DNA from: Streptomyces sp. 846.5
Lineage (GTDB): Bacteria; Actinomycetota; Actinomycetes; Streptomycetales; Streptomycetaceae
Reading direction: 5' to 3'
Length of the DNA stretch: 64,000 bases
Assembly: GCF_004365705.1 (NCBI RefSeq)
Contig: NZ_SOBN01000001.1
Location: forward strand, 2,838,001 to 2,902,000
The notes beneath the pieces are model-generated. The model had not been told where the DNA came from. It was given only the letters and a program-made list of their open reading frames with translations, and searched no databases. Below, in pieces: positions 1 through 9,309 of the stretch (its first letter is position 1; each line of letters begins with the position of its first letter). Made by a program: the position numbers and the translations under genes.

Positions 1-1
1 G

Positions 2-874
2 GTGAGCGTCCTGCCGACGCAGCACCCGGTGGCGCTCGGCGAGCAGGCCGCGCTGCTGCACCTCACCTCCGGCGGCCGGTTCACGCTCGGCGTCGGCCGC
101 GGCGGACCCTGGGTGGACCTGGACGTCTTCGGCGCCGGCGCGGAGGCGTACGAGAGCGGCTTCACCGAGTCGCTGGACCTGCTGCTGCGCTGGCTGCGCT
201 CGGCCAGGGTGGGCGCCTCGGGCCCCCGCTACAACTTCCCCGAGGTCGCCGTCGTGCCGAGGGCCACCGAGCAGCCGCTGACGTTCCCCTCCCTCGGCGG
301 GGCCCGCGGCCCGGAGTACGCGGGTCTCCGCCCCCGGGCCGGCGGCGACGGACCACCGGTGACGGTGGCCTGCACTTCGCTGGGCACGGTCCGGCTGGCC
401 GCCGAGCGCGGCCTGCCGATGCTGCTGGGGATGCACTCCGGCGACGACGACAAGGCCGCCATGGTCGCCGCCTACCGCAAGGCCGCGCGCGAGGCGGGGC
501 GCACGCCGGAGCAGATCGAGCGGATCGAGGCCGAGCACATGGCGGCCGGCGTGGCCCAGATCGAGGACACCGGCGCCGAGGCGCGCCGGGTGCTGCTCAA
601 GTCGATGCCGGGCTGGCTGAACTACGGCCTGTCCGCGCACCGCACGGTGGACGGCCGCGAGCGGCGGATGCGCGATCCGCACGAGTACACCGAGCTGCTG
701 TGCGACCTGCACGCGGTGGGGACGCCCAGGTTCTGCGCCGACCGGCTGGCGGCCACCGCCGAGCGGACCGGGGTGCGTCGCTTCGCCCTGCTCGTGGAGG
801 GCTCCGGCGACCGGGAACTGACGCTGCGCAATGTCGAGCGGCTCGGCGCCGAGGTGCTGCCGCTGCTGGCCTGA
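2..874 (+). CDS. LLM-class flavin-dependent oxidoreductase, 5'-truncated by window edge
   Basis: C-terminal part of a luciferase-like (FMN- or F420-dependent) oxidoreductase. The frame is open at the window edge. The first residues seen (SVLPTQHPVALGEQAALL, then SGGRFTLGVGRG) are a stretch that normally lies inside this TIM-barrel family, so the GTG at position 2 is probably not the start and some 60-90 residues lie outside the window. The rest (290 residues) keeps the usual pattern of barrel strands and a helical C-terminal half. The substrate cannot be told. It converges on the next gene with a strong hairpin in between. The family call is firm; the precise function is unknown. Confidence 0.8.
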   Translation: MSVLPTQHPVALGEQAALLHLTSGGRFTLGVGRGGPWVDLDVFGAGAEAYESGFTESLDLLLRWLRSARVGASGPRYNFPEVAVVPRATEQPLTFPSLGGARGPEYAGLRPRAGGDGPPVTVACTSLGTVRLAAERGLPMLLGMHSGDDDKAAMVAAYRKAAREAGRTPEQIERIEAEHMAAGVAQIEDTGAEARRVLLKSMPGWLNYGLSAHRTVDGRERRMRDPHEYTELLCDLHAVGTPRFCADRLAATAERTGVRRFALLVEGSGDRELTLRNVERLGAEVLPLLA

Positions 875-878
875 CGCG

Positions 879-916
879 CCGGTCCGCCGACTTCCGGGGG
901 TGGGTCGGCGGACCGG
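879..916. terminator. Bidirectional hairpin terminator between convergent genes
   Basis: A 13-bp perfect stem (CCGGTCCGCCGAC pairing with GTCGGCGGACCGG) with a 12-nt loop begins 5 nt after the oxidoreductase stop and ends 17 nt before the stop of the convergent gene. There is no U-tract, as is common in Streptomyces. A role in terminating both transcripts is inferred from position and symmetry. Confidence 0.7.
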
Positions 917-933
917 TTCGCGCGTTCAAGCGC

Positions 934-1326
934 TCAGCAGTCCCTGAGCTCCTCGGACTGGTTGAGCAGTTGGGCGCGTACGGAGGTGAAAAGGGCGTAC
1001 CGGACCTCCGAACCCGGGCCCGGCGGGAAGACCGCGACCCGGTGGCAGTTCTGGAACGCCAGGCGGACACCGAAGTGCCGCTCCAGCGATCCCCGGATCG
1101 CATCACTCGCCATCGCGCGGAGCAGCTGGCCACGTGCCTGCTCCGAGGGCGGCGGGACCTGGTTGTCGGCGAACTCGCTGCCGTCGACCTTCTGCTGGGC
1201 GACCAGCGAACTGATCAGGGCCCAGGCGTAGGGCAGGGAGTTACGGACGCAGTCGACGAATTCCCTCTCATCGACCTCGCCTCGCTCGGCCTTCTCGAGC
1301 AGGGCCGGTGAGACGTCGAGCGACAT
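934..1326 (-). CDS. Conserved actinobacterial hypothetical protein (SCO5389-like)
   Basis: A small soluble protein of 130 residues starting MSLDVSPALLEKAERGEV. It is mostly helical, with a C-terminal beta-rich part around FGVRLAFQNCHRVAVF. The ATG at 1326 is preceded by GAGAGGAG at good spacing. The open frame continues upstream, but that extension is low-complexity and unlike a protein. It has no signal peptide or membrane segment. It is divergent from nucS across a 549-nt gap. In streptomycetes a protein of this kind sits next to nucS, which is the basis for the name. Function is unknown. Confidence 0.75.
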   Translation of the reverse strand: MSLDVSPALLEKAERGEVDEREFVDCVRNSLPYAWALISSLVAQQKVDGSEFADNQVPPPSEQARGQLLRAMASDAIRGSLERHFGVRLAFQNCHRVAVFPPGPGSEVRYALFTSVRAQLLNQSEELRDC

Positions 1327-1875
1327 GGGTTCTCCTCTCGCGGACCTCGCGGGCCGGACGGCCCCCGAGGTGGTGCCACAGCGCGTGAGCGCTGCTGTGC
1401 GAAGGTGCTGTTCCGTGGTGCTGTGCCGCAGTGCCTTTCCTTGGTGCCGTTCTTGGTGCCGTTCCTTGGTTCCGTGGTGCGGTTGCACGGCGGCGGGCAC
1501 ACACCGGGCCGGGAGGGCACCCGGTTGTGGTACGTACACGCCTGTACCGTCCAACTCCTGTGCCCCAGCTGTCCGGGGAGCAGAGGGAGACGTACAGAAC
1601 AGATTCGCAGGGAAACTGCGCGCAGGGGGCGGAACCACACATTCCGGACTCAGTCCGGCCAGATCCGCCCCATCGAGACAGGTCGGGGCGACAGTCCATT
1701 CCATCTCCCCTCTCCGTCACGTCCCGTGACTCACCGTAGGGCACTGTGTGCGCACGCACCATATGGCAGCCCCTCGTATGTCCAGAACGCGACCCCGCAC
1801 GCATAACGTTCTGAAGGATCAGCGCAGGGTGACGGAATCGCTCCGAATGGCTCCGGTGGGCTAGCGTGGTCGGCC
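1327..1875. other. Divergent intergenic region between the SCO5389-like gene and nucS
   Basis: A 549-nt gap with no convincing gene. The open frames crossing it lack codon bias and recognisable sequence. It must carry the promoters of both divergent genes. A short imperfect tandem repeat of a CTTGGTGCCGTT-like unit lies at about 1440-1480. The nucS-proximal end has a candidate -10 box, listed separately. Nothing else stands out. Confidence 0.5.
1862..1867 (+). promoter_or_regulatory. Candidate -10 box of nucS (leaderless transcript)
   Basis: TAGCGT fits the streptomycete vegetative -10 pattern (TAGNNT) and ends 8 nt before the nucS ATG. No Shine-Dalgarno sequence lies between them. This spacing puts the transcription start at or next to the ATG, as for leaderless mRNAs common in actinomycetes. 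No good -35 was seen. The call is inference from spacing and motif. Confidence 0.4.
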
Positions 1876-2535
1876 ATGCGTCTCGTCATTGCCCGCTGTT
1901 CCGTCGACTACGCGGGACGGCTCACCGCCCACCTGCCGTCCGCCCCCCGGCTCATCCTGGTGAAATCCGACGGCAGCGTCGCGATCCACTCCGATGACCG
2001 CGCCTACAAGCCGCTCAACTGGATGTCACCACCCTGCACCCTCAAGGAGGTCGAGGGCCGGTGGACCGTCGAGAACAAGGCCGGGGAGAAGCTGATCATC
2101 ACCCTGGAGGAGGTCTTCCTGGACTCCTCGCACGAACTGGGCGTCGACCCCGGACTGATCAAGGACGGCGTCGAGGCGCACCTGCAGGAGCTGCTGGCGG
2201 ACCGGATGGAGGTGCTCGGCGCCGGCTGGAAGCTGATCCGGCGCGAGTACCCGACCGCGATCGGCCCGGTGGACATCCTCTGCCGCGACGACGAGGGCGT
2301 CACCGTCGCCGTGGAGATCAAGCGCCGCGGTGAGATCGACGGCGTGGAGCAGCTCACCCGCTACCTGGAACTGCTCAACCGCGACCCGCTGCTGGCGCCG
2401 GTGAAGGGCGTCTTCGCCGCGCAGCAGATCAAGCCGCAGGCCCGGGTGCTGGCCGCGGACCGCGGCATCGACTGTGTGGTGCTGGACTACGACGGGCTGC
2501 GCGGGATCGAGGACGACAAGCTCAAGCTGTTCTAG
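1876..2535 (+). CDS. nucS: Mismatch-specific endonuclease NucS (EndoMS)
   Basis: NucS cuts both strands at mismatched bases and replaces MutS/MutL mismatch repair in actinobacteria. At 219 residues it is normal length. The N-terminal half is the DNA-binding/dimerisation domain. The C-terminal half is a RecB-like nuclease with D133 in GPVDIL, E147 and K149 in EIKRR, and Q159 in [10 protein letters not shown], the expected catalytic set. The extreme C-terminus (DDKLKLF) fits the sliding-clamp-binding tail of the family. There is no ribosome binding site and the ATG is probably the 5' end of the message. It is the only plus-strand core gene between 1 and 6.8 kb. Confidence 0.95.
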   Translation: MRLVIARCSVDYAGRLTAHLPSAPRLILVKSDGSVAIHSDDRAYKPLNWMSPPCTLKEVEGRWTVENKAGEKLIITLEEVFLDSSHELGVDPGLIKDGVEAHLQELLADRMEVLGAGWKLIRREYPTAIGPVDILCRDDEGVTVAVEIKRRGEIDGVEQLTRYLELLNRDPLLAPVKGVFAAQQIKPQARVLAADRGIDCVVLDYDGLRGIEDDKLKLF

Positions 2536-5078
2536 GAGGTCGCCGAGGCCGAGGCCGGGCCGGCCGCCACCACCGTGGTGCTGGTCGCCCCGGTCGTCCC
2601 GGTGGTGGCCGAGGCGCTCGCCGAAGCGCTCGCGGACGCGGAGGCGCTGGCCGACGCCGACTTGCTCGCGCTGGGCGACGGCGTCGGGCTGACCGGAGTG
2701 CTGGGGCTCAGGCTCGGGCTCGCCGAGTGGCTGGTCGGGTTCGACGACTGCGCCGGGCTGCTGGCGCCGCTGCTCTGCCCCGAACTGCCGCCGGTCGACC
2801 CGCTGGACGCCCCGGTCCCCTGGGAGCTGCCGGAGTTGCCGGTGGCCCCCGAGGTCGCCCGGCCGGAGGCCGGAGCGGAGGACGAGGCGGACGCCGTGGT
2901 GCTCGCGGCGGACGAGGAGCTCGCCGCCGGGACCCCGGCCGGGTCGGTCGCGCCGGAACTCTGCGGCGCCGTTGTGTTCACGTTCTGGTTCAGCGTGCCG
3001 GTACTGGCCCCGGCCTGCCGGAACGCGCCGATGCCGTAGGCCGCGGCCGCGCCCAGGGCGCCCATCAGCACCACCGCCACGGTGGCCAGCACGATCTGAC
3101 GCCGGGACACCGAGTGGTCGGCGAAGCTCTGTCGCTGCTGCACCTGCCGCAGCAGCCCCGTCCGCGGCAGTGGCCGAAGCAGTGGCAGCACCCGCCGCAG
3201 ACCGGTCATCCCGGAGCTGCCCCGGCCGCCCACGACCACCGTGCGGCTGCCCTGGCGGGCCGCTGCGGCGTCCAACTGGCGCAGTGCGGCCCGACCCGCG
3301 GCGGTGCCCCGTGCGTCGCCCAGGGCGCCGCGCAGCGCCACCGACGCCTCCAGCTCCGCGCGGGAACGGTCGAGGGCGCCCACGCACAGCGCCAGCACCC
3401 CGAGTTCGTGGTGGAACCAGGCCTCCTCGGCCACTCCGGCGGTGGCCCGCGCCGACTCCAGGCCGAAGCGCAGGGCGCGTTCCCACGCCCCCCAGCGCAG
3501 TGCCAGCGCGAACGCCGGCGCGCAGGCCCGGGCCAGCAGCACGACCTGGCCGTGGCGGCCCGCCTCGCGGTCCGCGTGCATGGTCGCCAGCAGCACCTCG
3601 GCCTCGTCGGCGATCTGCCGCTCCGTCACCGAGGCGTGCCCGGTCCACCAGGCGAAGTGCTGGGCCGCCGTCAGCAGCGCCGTCTCGACCGGCCACTCGG
3701 CGGCGATCAGCTCGGCCACGCCGTCGACCAGCCGGTGGTGGGCGCCGGCCGGGGCCGCGAGTCCGGCCGCGACCAGTTCCTCGATCGCCGTCTCGCCGTG
3801 GCCGACGTCGATCAGCGCGGGCAGGTGCGGTGCGCTGGGGCAGACGCCGCCGAGCGCGGCGGCCAGCAGCAGGGTGCGCCGGCCGCCGGTGCTGAGCCCG
3901 CGCGCGATCCGCACCGCCGGGGCGGCGCTCTCCGCGACGGAGGGCAGCGGCACCGGGTCCGGCAGCACCGCCTCGCCGGCCGCGTCGGCGGCGGCGCCGA
4001 CCTCGGCGCCGCCGTGCTGGCGCAGATATGCCTCGAAGCTGCCGGGCGTCAGCTGCGGGAGAGTACCGGGCCCGTCCTCGTCGGGGGCGAACGCCGCCAT
4101 CGCCTCGATGGCCGTCTCGCGGTGCCGGAGCAGCGCGGCGGCCTGGACGAAGCGCAGCGGCAGGCCCTCGGACTCGAACCAGAGGTCCACGGCCCAGGCC
4201 CGCTCGGTCTCGTCCAGGGAGCGTCCGGCCAAGCGGGCGAGCAGGGCCAGCGAGGACTGCCGGGACAGCCCGGGCAGCCGGCTGTCCTCCAGCCGGCGGT
4301 TCTCGCCGCCGTCGCCGACCGGTGCCGCGGCCGCCGGTGTCGAGCTGAGCAGGAAGGAGCTCTCGGGCGCGGCCGCGATCAGCTCCTCCAGCGCCTCTCC
4401 GCCGAACTCGACGTCGTCGATGACCACGATGGCGCACAGGTCGTGCATGATCCCGGGCGCCAGGGCCCGCCCGGGACGGTACCCCGGTGCGTCGTAGGCG
4501 GCCGCGAACAGGTCCTGGAGCAGGTCGGCCGGGGTACGGAAGCAGCCGCTGAGCCGGATCACCCCGGCCGGCGCCAGTCCGGAGCAGGCGCCGGCGACGG
4601 CCTCCAGGATGGCCGAGCGGCCCGACCCGGGCGCGCCGATCAGCCGGACCGAACGGCCCTGGAGCAGCTGCCCGCGCAGCCGCTCGCACAGGGCGTCCCG
4701 TTCCAGCAGGCCGCTCACGGTGCGGGGACGGATGGTGGCGTCGACCGGGGCCGGAACCGGCTCGGGGCGCTGGTCCTGCGGGCACAGGGTGGCGCTGCTG
4801 CCGTCCGGTGCGTTCACGGCGAGCCGCAGCTCGCCGGCGACGACGGTGCCGGTCCGGCTGCTGCCGTCGGCGCTGCTCTCGGAGCCGCCGCCCGGATGCG
4901 CGACCGGTTCCAGCTCCTTGGTGTGGGGGGAGGCGAACAGGGCGAGCTCGGTGGAGGCACCGCCGGCGCGCCGATCGGCCAGGTCGGGCGGGGGTATGAA
5001 GGCCAGTGTCGGCGACTCTGTGTCGTGCGAGGGGCGCCCGTCCTGTCCGGCGCCACCGCCCACCGTGTGTGGGTTCAT
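2532..5078 (-). CDS. Membrane-anchored AAA-type ATP-binding protein with Ser/Ala-rich tail
   Basis: An 848-residue protein starting MNPHTVGG, with AAAGAGG ahead of the ATG at 5078. A P-loop NTPase domain occupies about 120-420: GAPGSGRS at 148-155 is the Walker A and [10 protein letters not shown] near 217-226 the Walker B. The Walker A lysine is replaced by arginine. A helical repeat-like region follows, then one transmembrane helix at about 660-688 ([21 protein letters not shown]). The last 160 residues are Ser/Thr/Ala/Gly-rich with an (SA)n run near the end, most likely outside the cell. The N-in topology and lack of a DNA-binding domain argue against a LuxR-type activator. It overlaps the nucS 3' end by 4 nt (convergent). 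Function is unknown; an SCO5387-like protein is expected at this locus. Confidence 0.7.
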   Translation of the reverse strand: MNPHTVGGGAGQDGRPSHDTESPTLAFIPPPDLADRRAGGASTELALFASPHTKELEPVAHPGGGSESSADGSSRTGTVVAGELRLAVNAPDGSSATLCPQDQRPEPVPAPVDATIRPRTVSGLLERDALCERLRGQLLQGRSVRLIGAPGSGRSAILEAVAGACSGLAPAGVIRLSGCFRTPADLLQDLFAAAYDAPGYRPGRALAPGIMHDLCAIVVIDDVEFGGEALEELIAAAPESSFLLSSTPAAAAPVGDGGENRRLEDSRLPGLSRQSSLALLARLAGRSLDETERAWAVDLWFESEGLPLRFVQAAALLRHRETAIEAMAAFAPDEDGPGTLPQLTPGSFEAYLRQHGGAEVGAAADAAGEAVLPDPVPLPSVAESAAPAVRIARGLSTGGRRTLLLAAALGGVCPSAPHLPALIDVGHGETAIEELVAAGLAAPAGAHHRLVDGVAELIAAEWPVETALLTAAQHFAWWTGHASVTERQIADEAEVLLATMHADREAGRHGQVVLLARACAPAFALALRWGAWERALRFGLESARATAGVAEEAWFHHELGVLALCVGALDRSRAELEASVALRGALGDARGTAAGRAALRQLDAAAARQGSRTVVVGGRGSSGMTGLRRVLPLLRPLPRTGLLRQVQQRQSFADHSVSRRQIVLATVAVVLMGALGAAAAYGIGAFRQAGASTGTLNQNVNTTAPQSSGATDPAGVPAASSSSAASTTASASSSAPASGRATSGATGNSGSSQGTGASSGSTGGSSGQSSGASSPAQSSNPTSHSASPSLSPSTPVSPTPSPSASKSASASASASASASASASATTGTTGATSTTVVAAGPASASATS

Positions 5079-5287
5079 GATCCTCTTTCGCCCCGAGCCG
5101 TCCCGACCCGGGCCCTGTCCGCGCTGTTCCTGCGCATGCGCCCGCGTCCCTCTGAGCTCACCGGTCCCCGGACTTTCGCACACTCTGCCGCAGCCGTACA
5201 CGCCGGAGCGAGGGTCTGCGGGACACCGTTATGCGAAAGTCATACAGGGTGCGGGTGGGACGGCCTGAACTGCGCCCTTATCGGTCC

Positions 5288-5629
5288 CTACTGGACCGAG
5301 GAGACCGCCGGCTCGGCGGCGAATGCCTCGGGGACGTACCCCTCGATGGCGAGGATGCGGTGCAGCCGGGTCGCCACCAGCAGCCGCTGCAACTGCGCAG
5401 GCACCCCGCGCAGCACCAGGCGGCGACCGCCGCGGCCGGCCCTGCGGTGGGTGCCCATGATCACGCCGAGCCCGGTGGCGTCCCAGGACTCCAGCCGGGA
5501 GAGGTCCAGCACCAGATCCCCGCACCCGTAGTCGACGGCCTGGTGCAGCACCGAGCGGGCGTCGGCCGCGGAGCGCACATCGAGGCGTCCCTCGATGGCC
5601 AGCAGGGCATGGTCACCTCTGATCCGCAT
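5288..5629 (-). CDS. STAS-domain anti-sigma factor antagonist
   Basis: A single-domain STAS protein of 113 residues, of the SpoIIAA/RsbV type, that would bind and sequester an anti-sigma factor when dephosphorylated. The ATG at 5629 (MRIRGDHALL) has GGAGGAG at 6-7 nt. The in-frame extension upstream adds nothing family-like. The phosphorylation loop reads WDATGLGV: the residue aligned with the SpoIIAA phosphoserine is a threonine, which is still phosphorylatable. No partner kinase is adjacent, although a GHKL ATPase is present at 41.4 kb. It is probably monocistronic, with a 205-nt gap to the upstream gene. Confidence 0.85.
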   Translation of the reverse strand: MRIRGDHALLAIEGRLDVRSAADARSVLHQAVDYGCGDLVLDLSRLESWDATGLGVIMGTHRRAGRGGRRLVLRGVPAQLQRLLVATRLHRILAIEGYVPEAFAAEPAVSSVQ

Positions 5630-5834
5630 ACGTGCTCCTCCGTGGCGTTGAACTGATGCTTCTCTCATCTGACGCGGAACCAGGTGTCAGGGTTGCTGGC
5701 CACGGCGAAATCTGATGCGAATTCACTCCTTCGGGTGAGGACTTCCCTTCCCGACGCGGAACTGCGCACGATTATCGTCCAGCGCGACCAGCGGCACAGC
5801 ACCAGGTGAGCAAGCTCACCAGGCCGCTACGGGT

Positions 5835-6689
5835 TCAGTCCTGGTAACCGTAGAAACCGCGTCCGCTCTTACGCCCGAGATCCCCTGCGGTGACCATCCG
5901 GGCCATGATCTCCGGCGGTGCGAACTTCTCGTCCTGGGTCTCGGTGTAGATGTTCCGGGTGGCGTGCAGCAGGATGTCGACCCCGGTCAGGTCGGCGGTC
6001 TGCAGCGGGCCCATGGCGTGGCCGAAGCCGAGCCGGCAGGCGGTGTCGATGTCCTCGGCCGTGGCGACCCCCGACTCGTAGAGCTTCACCGCCTCCACCA
6101 CCAGGGCCGAGATCAGCCGGGTGGTGACGAAGCCGGCCACATCGCGGTTGACCACCACACAGGTCTTGCCAACGCCCTCGGCGAACTCCCGCGCGGCGGC
6201 CAGGGTCTCGTCGCTGGTCTTGTAGCCGCGGACCAGCTCGCACAGCTGCATCATCGGGACCGGGGAGAAGAAGTGCGTCCCCACCACGGACTCCGGACGC
6301 TCCGTCGCGGCGGCGATCCGGGTGATCGGGATGGCGGAGGTGTTGGACGCCAGCACCGCGCCCGGGCGCGCGATCCGGTCCAGCGCGCGGAACAGCTCCT
6401 GCTTGACCTCCAGCTGCTCGAACACCGCCTCGACCACCAGGTCCGCGCTGCCCACCGCGTCCAGGTCGGTGGTGGTGCTGATCCGCGCCAGCGCGGCCTC
6501 TGCGTCCTCGGCCGAGAGCTTCCCCTTGGCGGTGAAGCGCTGGTAGGAGGTTCTGATGCCGTCCAGCCCACGGGCCAGTGCGGCGTCGGTGACATCACGC
6601 AGCACCACCTCGTACCCCGCCTGGGCGGCGACCTGGGCGATGCCCGAGCCCATCAGGCCGGCTCCGATGACGGCGATCTGCTTGGCCAC
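5835..6689 (-). CDS. 3-hydroxybutyryl-CoA dehydrogenase
   Basis: An NAD(P)-dependent 3-hydroxyacyl-CoA dehydrogenase of 284 residues, the normal length for the single-function family. It interconverts acetoacetyl-CoA and 3-hydroxybutyryl-CoA in short-chain fatty acid or polyhydroxybutyrate metabolism. The Rossmann motif GAGLMGSGIA is at the N-terminus. SNTSAIPIT, then THFFSPVPMM with the catalytic His, and the dimerisation motif GFVTTRLIS follow in order. The GTG at 6689 is preferred over upstream in-frame starts because GGAGG lies 8 nt before it and the glycine-rich loop begins directly after it. Confidence 0.92.
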   Translation of the reverse strand: MAKQIAVIGAGLMGSGIAQVAAQAGYEVVLRDVTDAALARGLDGIRTSYQRFTAKGKLSAEDAEAALARISTTTDLDAVGSADLVVEAVFEQLEVKQELFRALDRIARPGAVLASNTSAIPITRIAAATERPESVVGTHFFSPVPMMQLCELVRGYKTSDETLAAAREFAEGVGKTCVVVNRDVAGFVTTRLISALVVEAVKLYESGVATAEDIDTACRLGFGHAMGPLQTADLTGVDILLHATRNIYTETQDEKFAPPEIMARMVTAGDLGRKSGRGFYGYQD

Positions 6690-6874
6690 TGTGGTGTCCT
6701 CCGGTAGATCCCAGCTGAATCTCTGCTCTCGATGCGCTGAATCTAACGGCATCACCGGCACCCGGCGACGGTGAATCGCCCTCCAGTGGTGAAGCTCACC
6801 AGTCCGCTGGCACGGCGGGGCGGCGCCGAGCCATACTGGCAGGAGCTACTGGGGGGAGGACCGGGAGGGCCACC

Positions 6875-7222
6875 ATGGGCAGGATCGATCCCGTCGTCCA
6901 ACTGGTCGTCCCCATCGTGCTGGTGGTGGTCCTGGTGCTGCTGCTCCGCTGGACCTGGACCCCGCGCAAGGGGCGGTCGCTGGCGGCCCGCACTCCGCGG
7001 CGCGGCGCCCCGGGCGAGTACGGCCTACTGGTCCCCGTCGCGGCCCCAGCGGACGCCGCCGAGAGCGTGCGGCTCACCGCCGTCCTGGACGCGGCCGGCA
7101 TCCGCTGCACCCTGGTCGACACCACCCAGGGCACCCGGCTGATGGTCTGGCCGGACGCCGCCGCGAGCGCGAGGCGGCTCCTGCGTGAGCCGCAGAAGGA
7201 CGGCGGGTCAGGGGGGTTCTGA
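6875..7222 (+). CDS. Small single-pass membrane protein with DUF2007-like domain
   Basis: A 115-residue protein with one N-terminal transmembrane helix (VVQLVVPIVLVVVLVLLLRW), a basic stop-transfer segment, and a small C-terminal alpha-beta domain at about 50-105 (YGLLVPVAAP, then VLDAAGIRCTLVD and RLMVWPDAA). That domain resembles the DUF2007 putative signal-transducing domain. A strong GGAGG ribosome site precedes the ATG. The gene is divergent from the dehydrogenase and convergent with murA, separated by a long palindrome. The cytoplasmic C-terminus is predicted from the positive-inside rule. Function is unknown. Confidence 0.7.
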   Translation: MGRIDPVVQLVVPIVLVVVLVLLLRWTWTPRKGRSLAARTPRRGAPGEYGLLVPVAAPADAAESVRLTAVLDAAGIRCTLVDTTQGTRLMVWPDAAASARRLLREPQKDGGSGGF

Positions 7223-7224
7223 CG

Positions 7225-7358
7225 GTTGTCGACTGCGGCGTGTGCCTGGTTTGTCGCGCAGTTCCCCGCCCCCCTGGCATGTGCAACTGGCCCAGTTGCA
7301 GCACCTTAGGGGCGCGGGGAACTGCGCGAACAACCAGGCACATGCCGCAGCCGACAAC
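7225..7358. repeat. Long palindromic repeat element, copy A (3' of murA)
   Basis: Two 51-nt arms at 7225-7275 and 7308-7358 are near-perfect reverse complements. The conserved core is GGGCGCGGGGAACTGCGC. The 32-nt centre contains a smaller inverted repeat, TGCAACTG/CAGTTGCA. The element ends 2 nt from the murA stop codon and lies between convergent genes, so it can act as a two-way terminator. It is the most complete of four copies in the window. Confidence 0.85.
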
Positions 7359-7360
7359 GG

Positions 7361-8674
7361 TCAGAACACGGCCGGATCCGCCTCGCGGGTGACCTCGGCG
7401 CCGAGCCCGTTCAACTGCTCCACCAGCCCGGCGTAGCCCCGGTCGATGTGGTGTATCTCGGTGACCAGGGTCACCCCCTCCGCGACCAGTCCGGCCAGCA
7501 CCAGGCCCACGCCCGCCCGTACGTCCGTCGCCTGCACCGGCGCCCCGGACAGCCTGGGGACGCCGCGCAGCACCGCGTGGTGCCCGTCGGTGCGGACCTG
7601 GGCGCCCAGCCGGGCCAGCTCCTGCAGAAAGACGAACCGCGCCTCGAAGATGTTCTCGGTGATCATCGCGACGCCCTCGGCCACCGAGTTCAACGCCGCG
7701 AACTGGGGCTGCAGATCCGTGGCGAAGCCCGGATAGGGCAGTGTGACCACGTCCACCGCGCTCGGCCGACGGTCCATCACCACCCGGAAGCCGTCCGGAA
7801 TCTCGATCACCTCGGCGCCGCAGGCGGTGATCTTGTCCAGAGCGATCCGCAGATGCTCCACCCGGGCGTGCTCGACGGTGATGTCGCCCCGGGTCATCGC
7901 GGCGGCCACCGCGAAAGTCCCGGCGACGATCCGGTCCGGGACGGTCTCATAGGTCACCGGCGACAGGCTCGGCACGCCCTGCACCTCGATGGTGGAACTG
8001 CCGGCGCCGCCGATCTTCGCCCCCATGGCCTGCAGCATCAGGCACAGGTCGACGATCTCCGGCTCGCGCGCCGCGTTGTCGATGACCGTGGCGCCCTCCG
8101 CGAGCACCGCCGCCATCAGGATGTTCTCGGTCGCACCGACGCTGGGGAAGTCGAGCTCGACGGTGGCACCGGTGAGGCCCTTCGGCGCCGAGGCCACCAG
8201 GAAGCCGTGCTCATTGGTGATCACCGCGCCCAGCCTGGTCAGCCCGTCGATGTGCATGTCCAGGCCGCGCGAGCCGATGGCGTCCCCGCCCGGACGGGCC
8301 ACCCGCACCTGCCCGCAGCGGGCCAGCAGCGGACCCAGCACCGCGATCGAGGCGCGCATCCGCCGGACCAGGTCGTAGTCGGCCTCATGGCCGGGCTCGG
8401 CCGGCACGTCGATCACCGCGGTACCGCTGTGGAACCCGGGTTCCTGGGACCACTCCAGGGTCACCGTGCAGCCCATCCGCCGCAGCAGCTCCGCCATGAT
8501 CTCGACGTCGAGGATCCGCGGCAGGTTCTCCAGCCGGGTCTCCCCCTGTGCCAGCAGCGCCGCGGCCATCAGCTTCAGCGCGCTGTTCTTGGCCCCGGGC
8601 ACCCGTACCCGCCCCACCAGCCTCGCGCCGCCCACCACTCGCAACCGTTCCATCCGGGCATCGTACGGGGACAC
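7361..8674 (-). CDS. murA: UDP-N-acetylglucosamine 1-carboxyvinyltransferase
   Basis: Transfers enolpyruvate from PEP to UDP-GlcNAc, the first committed step of peptidoglycan synthesis. At 437 residues it is standard length, with the two-domain inside-out barrel pattern and N-terminal [14 protein letters not shown]. The catalytic loop reads PGGDAIGSR: the usual fosfomycin-reactive Cys is Asp (residue 131, codon 8282-8284), as in Mycobacterium MurA, which predicts intrinsic fosfomycin resistance. The GTG at 8674 lies 5 nt after the stop of the upstream adenosyltransferase gene. An ATG at 8653 (MERLRVVGG) is an alternative start. The two genes are probably co-transcribed. Confidence 0.93.
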   Translation of the reverse strand: MSPYDARMERLRVVGGARLVGRVRVPGAKNSALKLMAAALLAQGETRLENLPRILDVEIMAELLRRMGCTVTLEWSQEPGFHSGTAVIDVPAEPGHEADYDLVRRMRASIAVLGPLLARCGQVRVARPGGDAIGSRGLDMHIDGLTRLGAVITNEHGFLVASAPKGLTGATVELDFPSVGATENILMAAVLAEGATVIDNAAREPEIVDLCLMLQAMGAKIGGAGSSTIEVQGVPSLSPVTYETVPDRIVAGTFAVAAAMTRGDITVEHARVEHLRIALDKITACGAEVIEIPDGFRVVMDRRPSAVDVVTLPYPGFATDLQPQFAALNSVAEGVAMITENIFEARFVFLQELARLGAQVRTDGHHAVLRGVPRLSGAPVQATDVRAGVGLVLAGLVAEGVTLVTEIHHIDRGYAGLVEQLNGLGAEVTREADPAVF

Positions 8675-8679
8675 CGCTC

Positions 8680-9252
8680 TCAGCGGTTCTCCCCCGGCAC
8701 CCAGAGCACGTCGCCGACAGCCTTGTTGGCCGTCCGCGCGAGGATGAACAGCAGATCGGACAGCCGGTTGAGGTAGGTCGCCGCCAGCGGGTTGACGCTC
8801 TCCCCGTGCACCTCGATCGCCGCCCAGGTGCTGCGCTCCGCACGGCGCACGACGGTGCAGGCCACATGGAGGTAGGCGGCACCGGGGGTGCCGCCGGGCA
8901 GGATGAAGCTGCGCAGCTTCTCCAGCTCCTCGTTGAACCGGTCGCAGTCCTGCTCCAGCCGGTCGATGTAGCTCTGCAGCACCCGCAGCGGCGGGTACTT
9001 CGGCTCCTCGACCACGGGGGTACTGAGGTCCGCCCCGACATCGAACAGATCGTTCTGAACCCGCGTCAGCACCGCGGCGATCTCGTCCGACAGCCCCCCA
9101 CAGGCCAGCGCCACCCCGATCGCGGCGTTGGCCTCATTGACGTCCGCGTACGCGCCGATCCGCGGGTCCGTCTTGGCGGTCCGGGACATGTCCCCGAGCG
9201 CGGTGGTCCCGTCGTCGCCGGTCCGGGTGTAAATGCGGGTGAGGTTGACCAT
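8680..9252 (-). CDS. Cob(I)alamin adenosyltransferase (PduO-type)
   Basis: Transfers the adenosyl group of ATP to cob(I)alamin to make coenzyme B12. At 190 residues it is the size of the PduO/ATR family. The N-terminal ATP-binding signature TRTGDDGTT is at residues 8-16, and the family helices follow, with RSFILPGG and RRAER in the middle and [12 protein letters not shown] near the end. ATG 9252 (MVNLTRIY) is the right start, because the frame upstream of it reads through the non-coding flank of a palindromic repeat. Its stop is 5 nt from murA. Confidence 0.9.
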   Translation of the reverse strand: MVNLTRIYTRTGDDGTTALGDMSRTAKTDPRIGAYADVNEANAAIGVALACGGLSDEIAAVLTRVQNDLFDVGADLSTPVVEEPKYPPLRVLQSYIDRLEQDCDRFNEELEKLRSFILPGGTPGAAYLHVACTVVRRAERSTWAAIEVHGESVNPLAATYLNRLSDLLFILARTANKAVGDVLWVPGENR

Positions 9253-9309
9253 AGGCGCGAGCGTATCGTGCGGGCCCGTAGATGGCCGTTCGCGCATGCT
9301 TTTCAAACA

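Noticed and set aside
1440..1480. Short tandem repeat CTTGGTGCCGTT near nucS
   Set aside because: Only two to three imperfect units; no sign of a CRISPR, iteron or regulator site.
2026..4785. A 919-codon minus-strand frame overlapping nucS and the ATPase gene
   Set aside because: It is out of frame with the ATPase and antisense to nucS; Arg/Pro/Gly-rich with no domain.
2727..5531. A 934-codon plus-strand frame opposite the ATPase and STAS genes
   Set aside because: Antisense shadow; both minus-strand genes have ribosome sites and recognisable domains.
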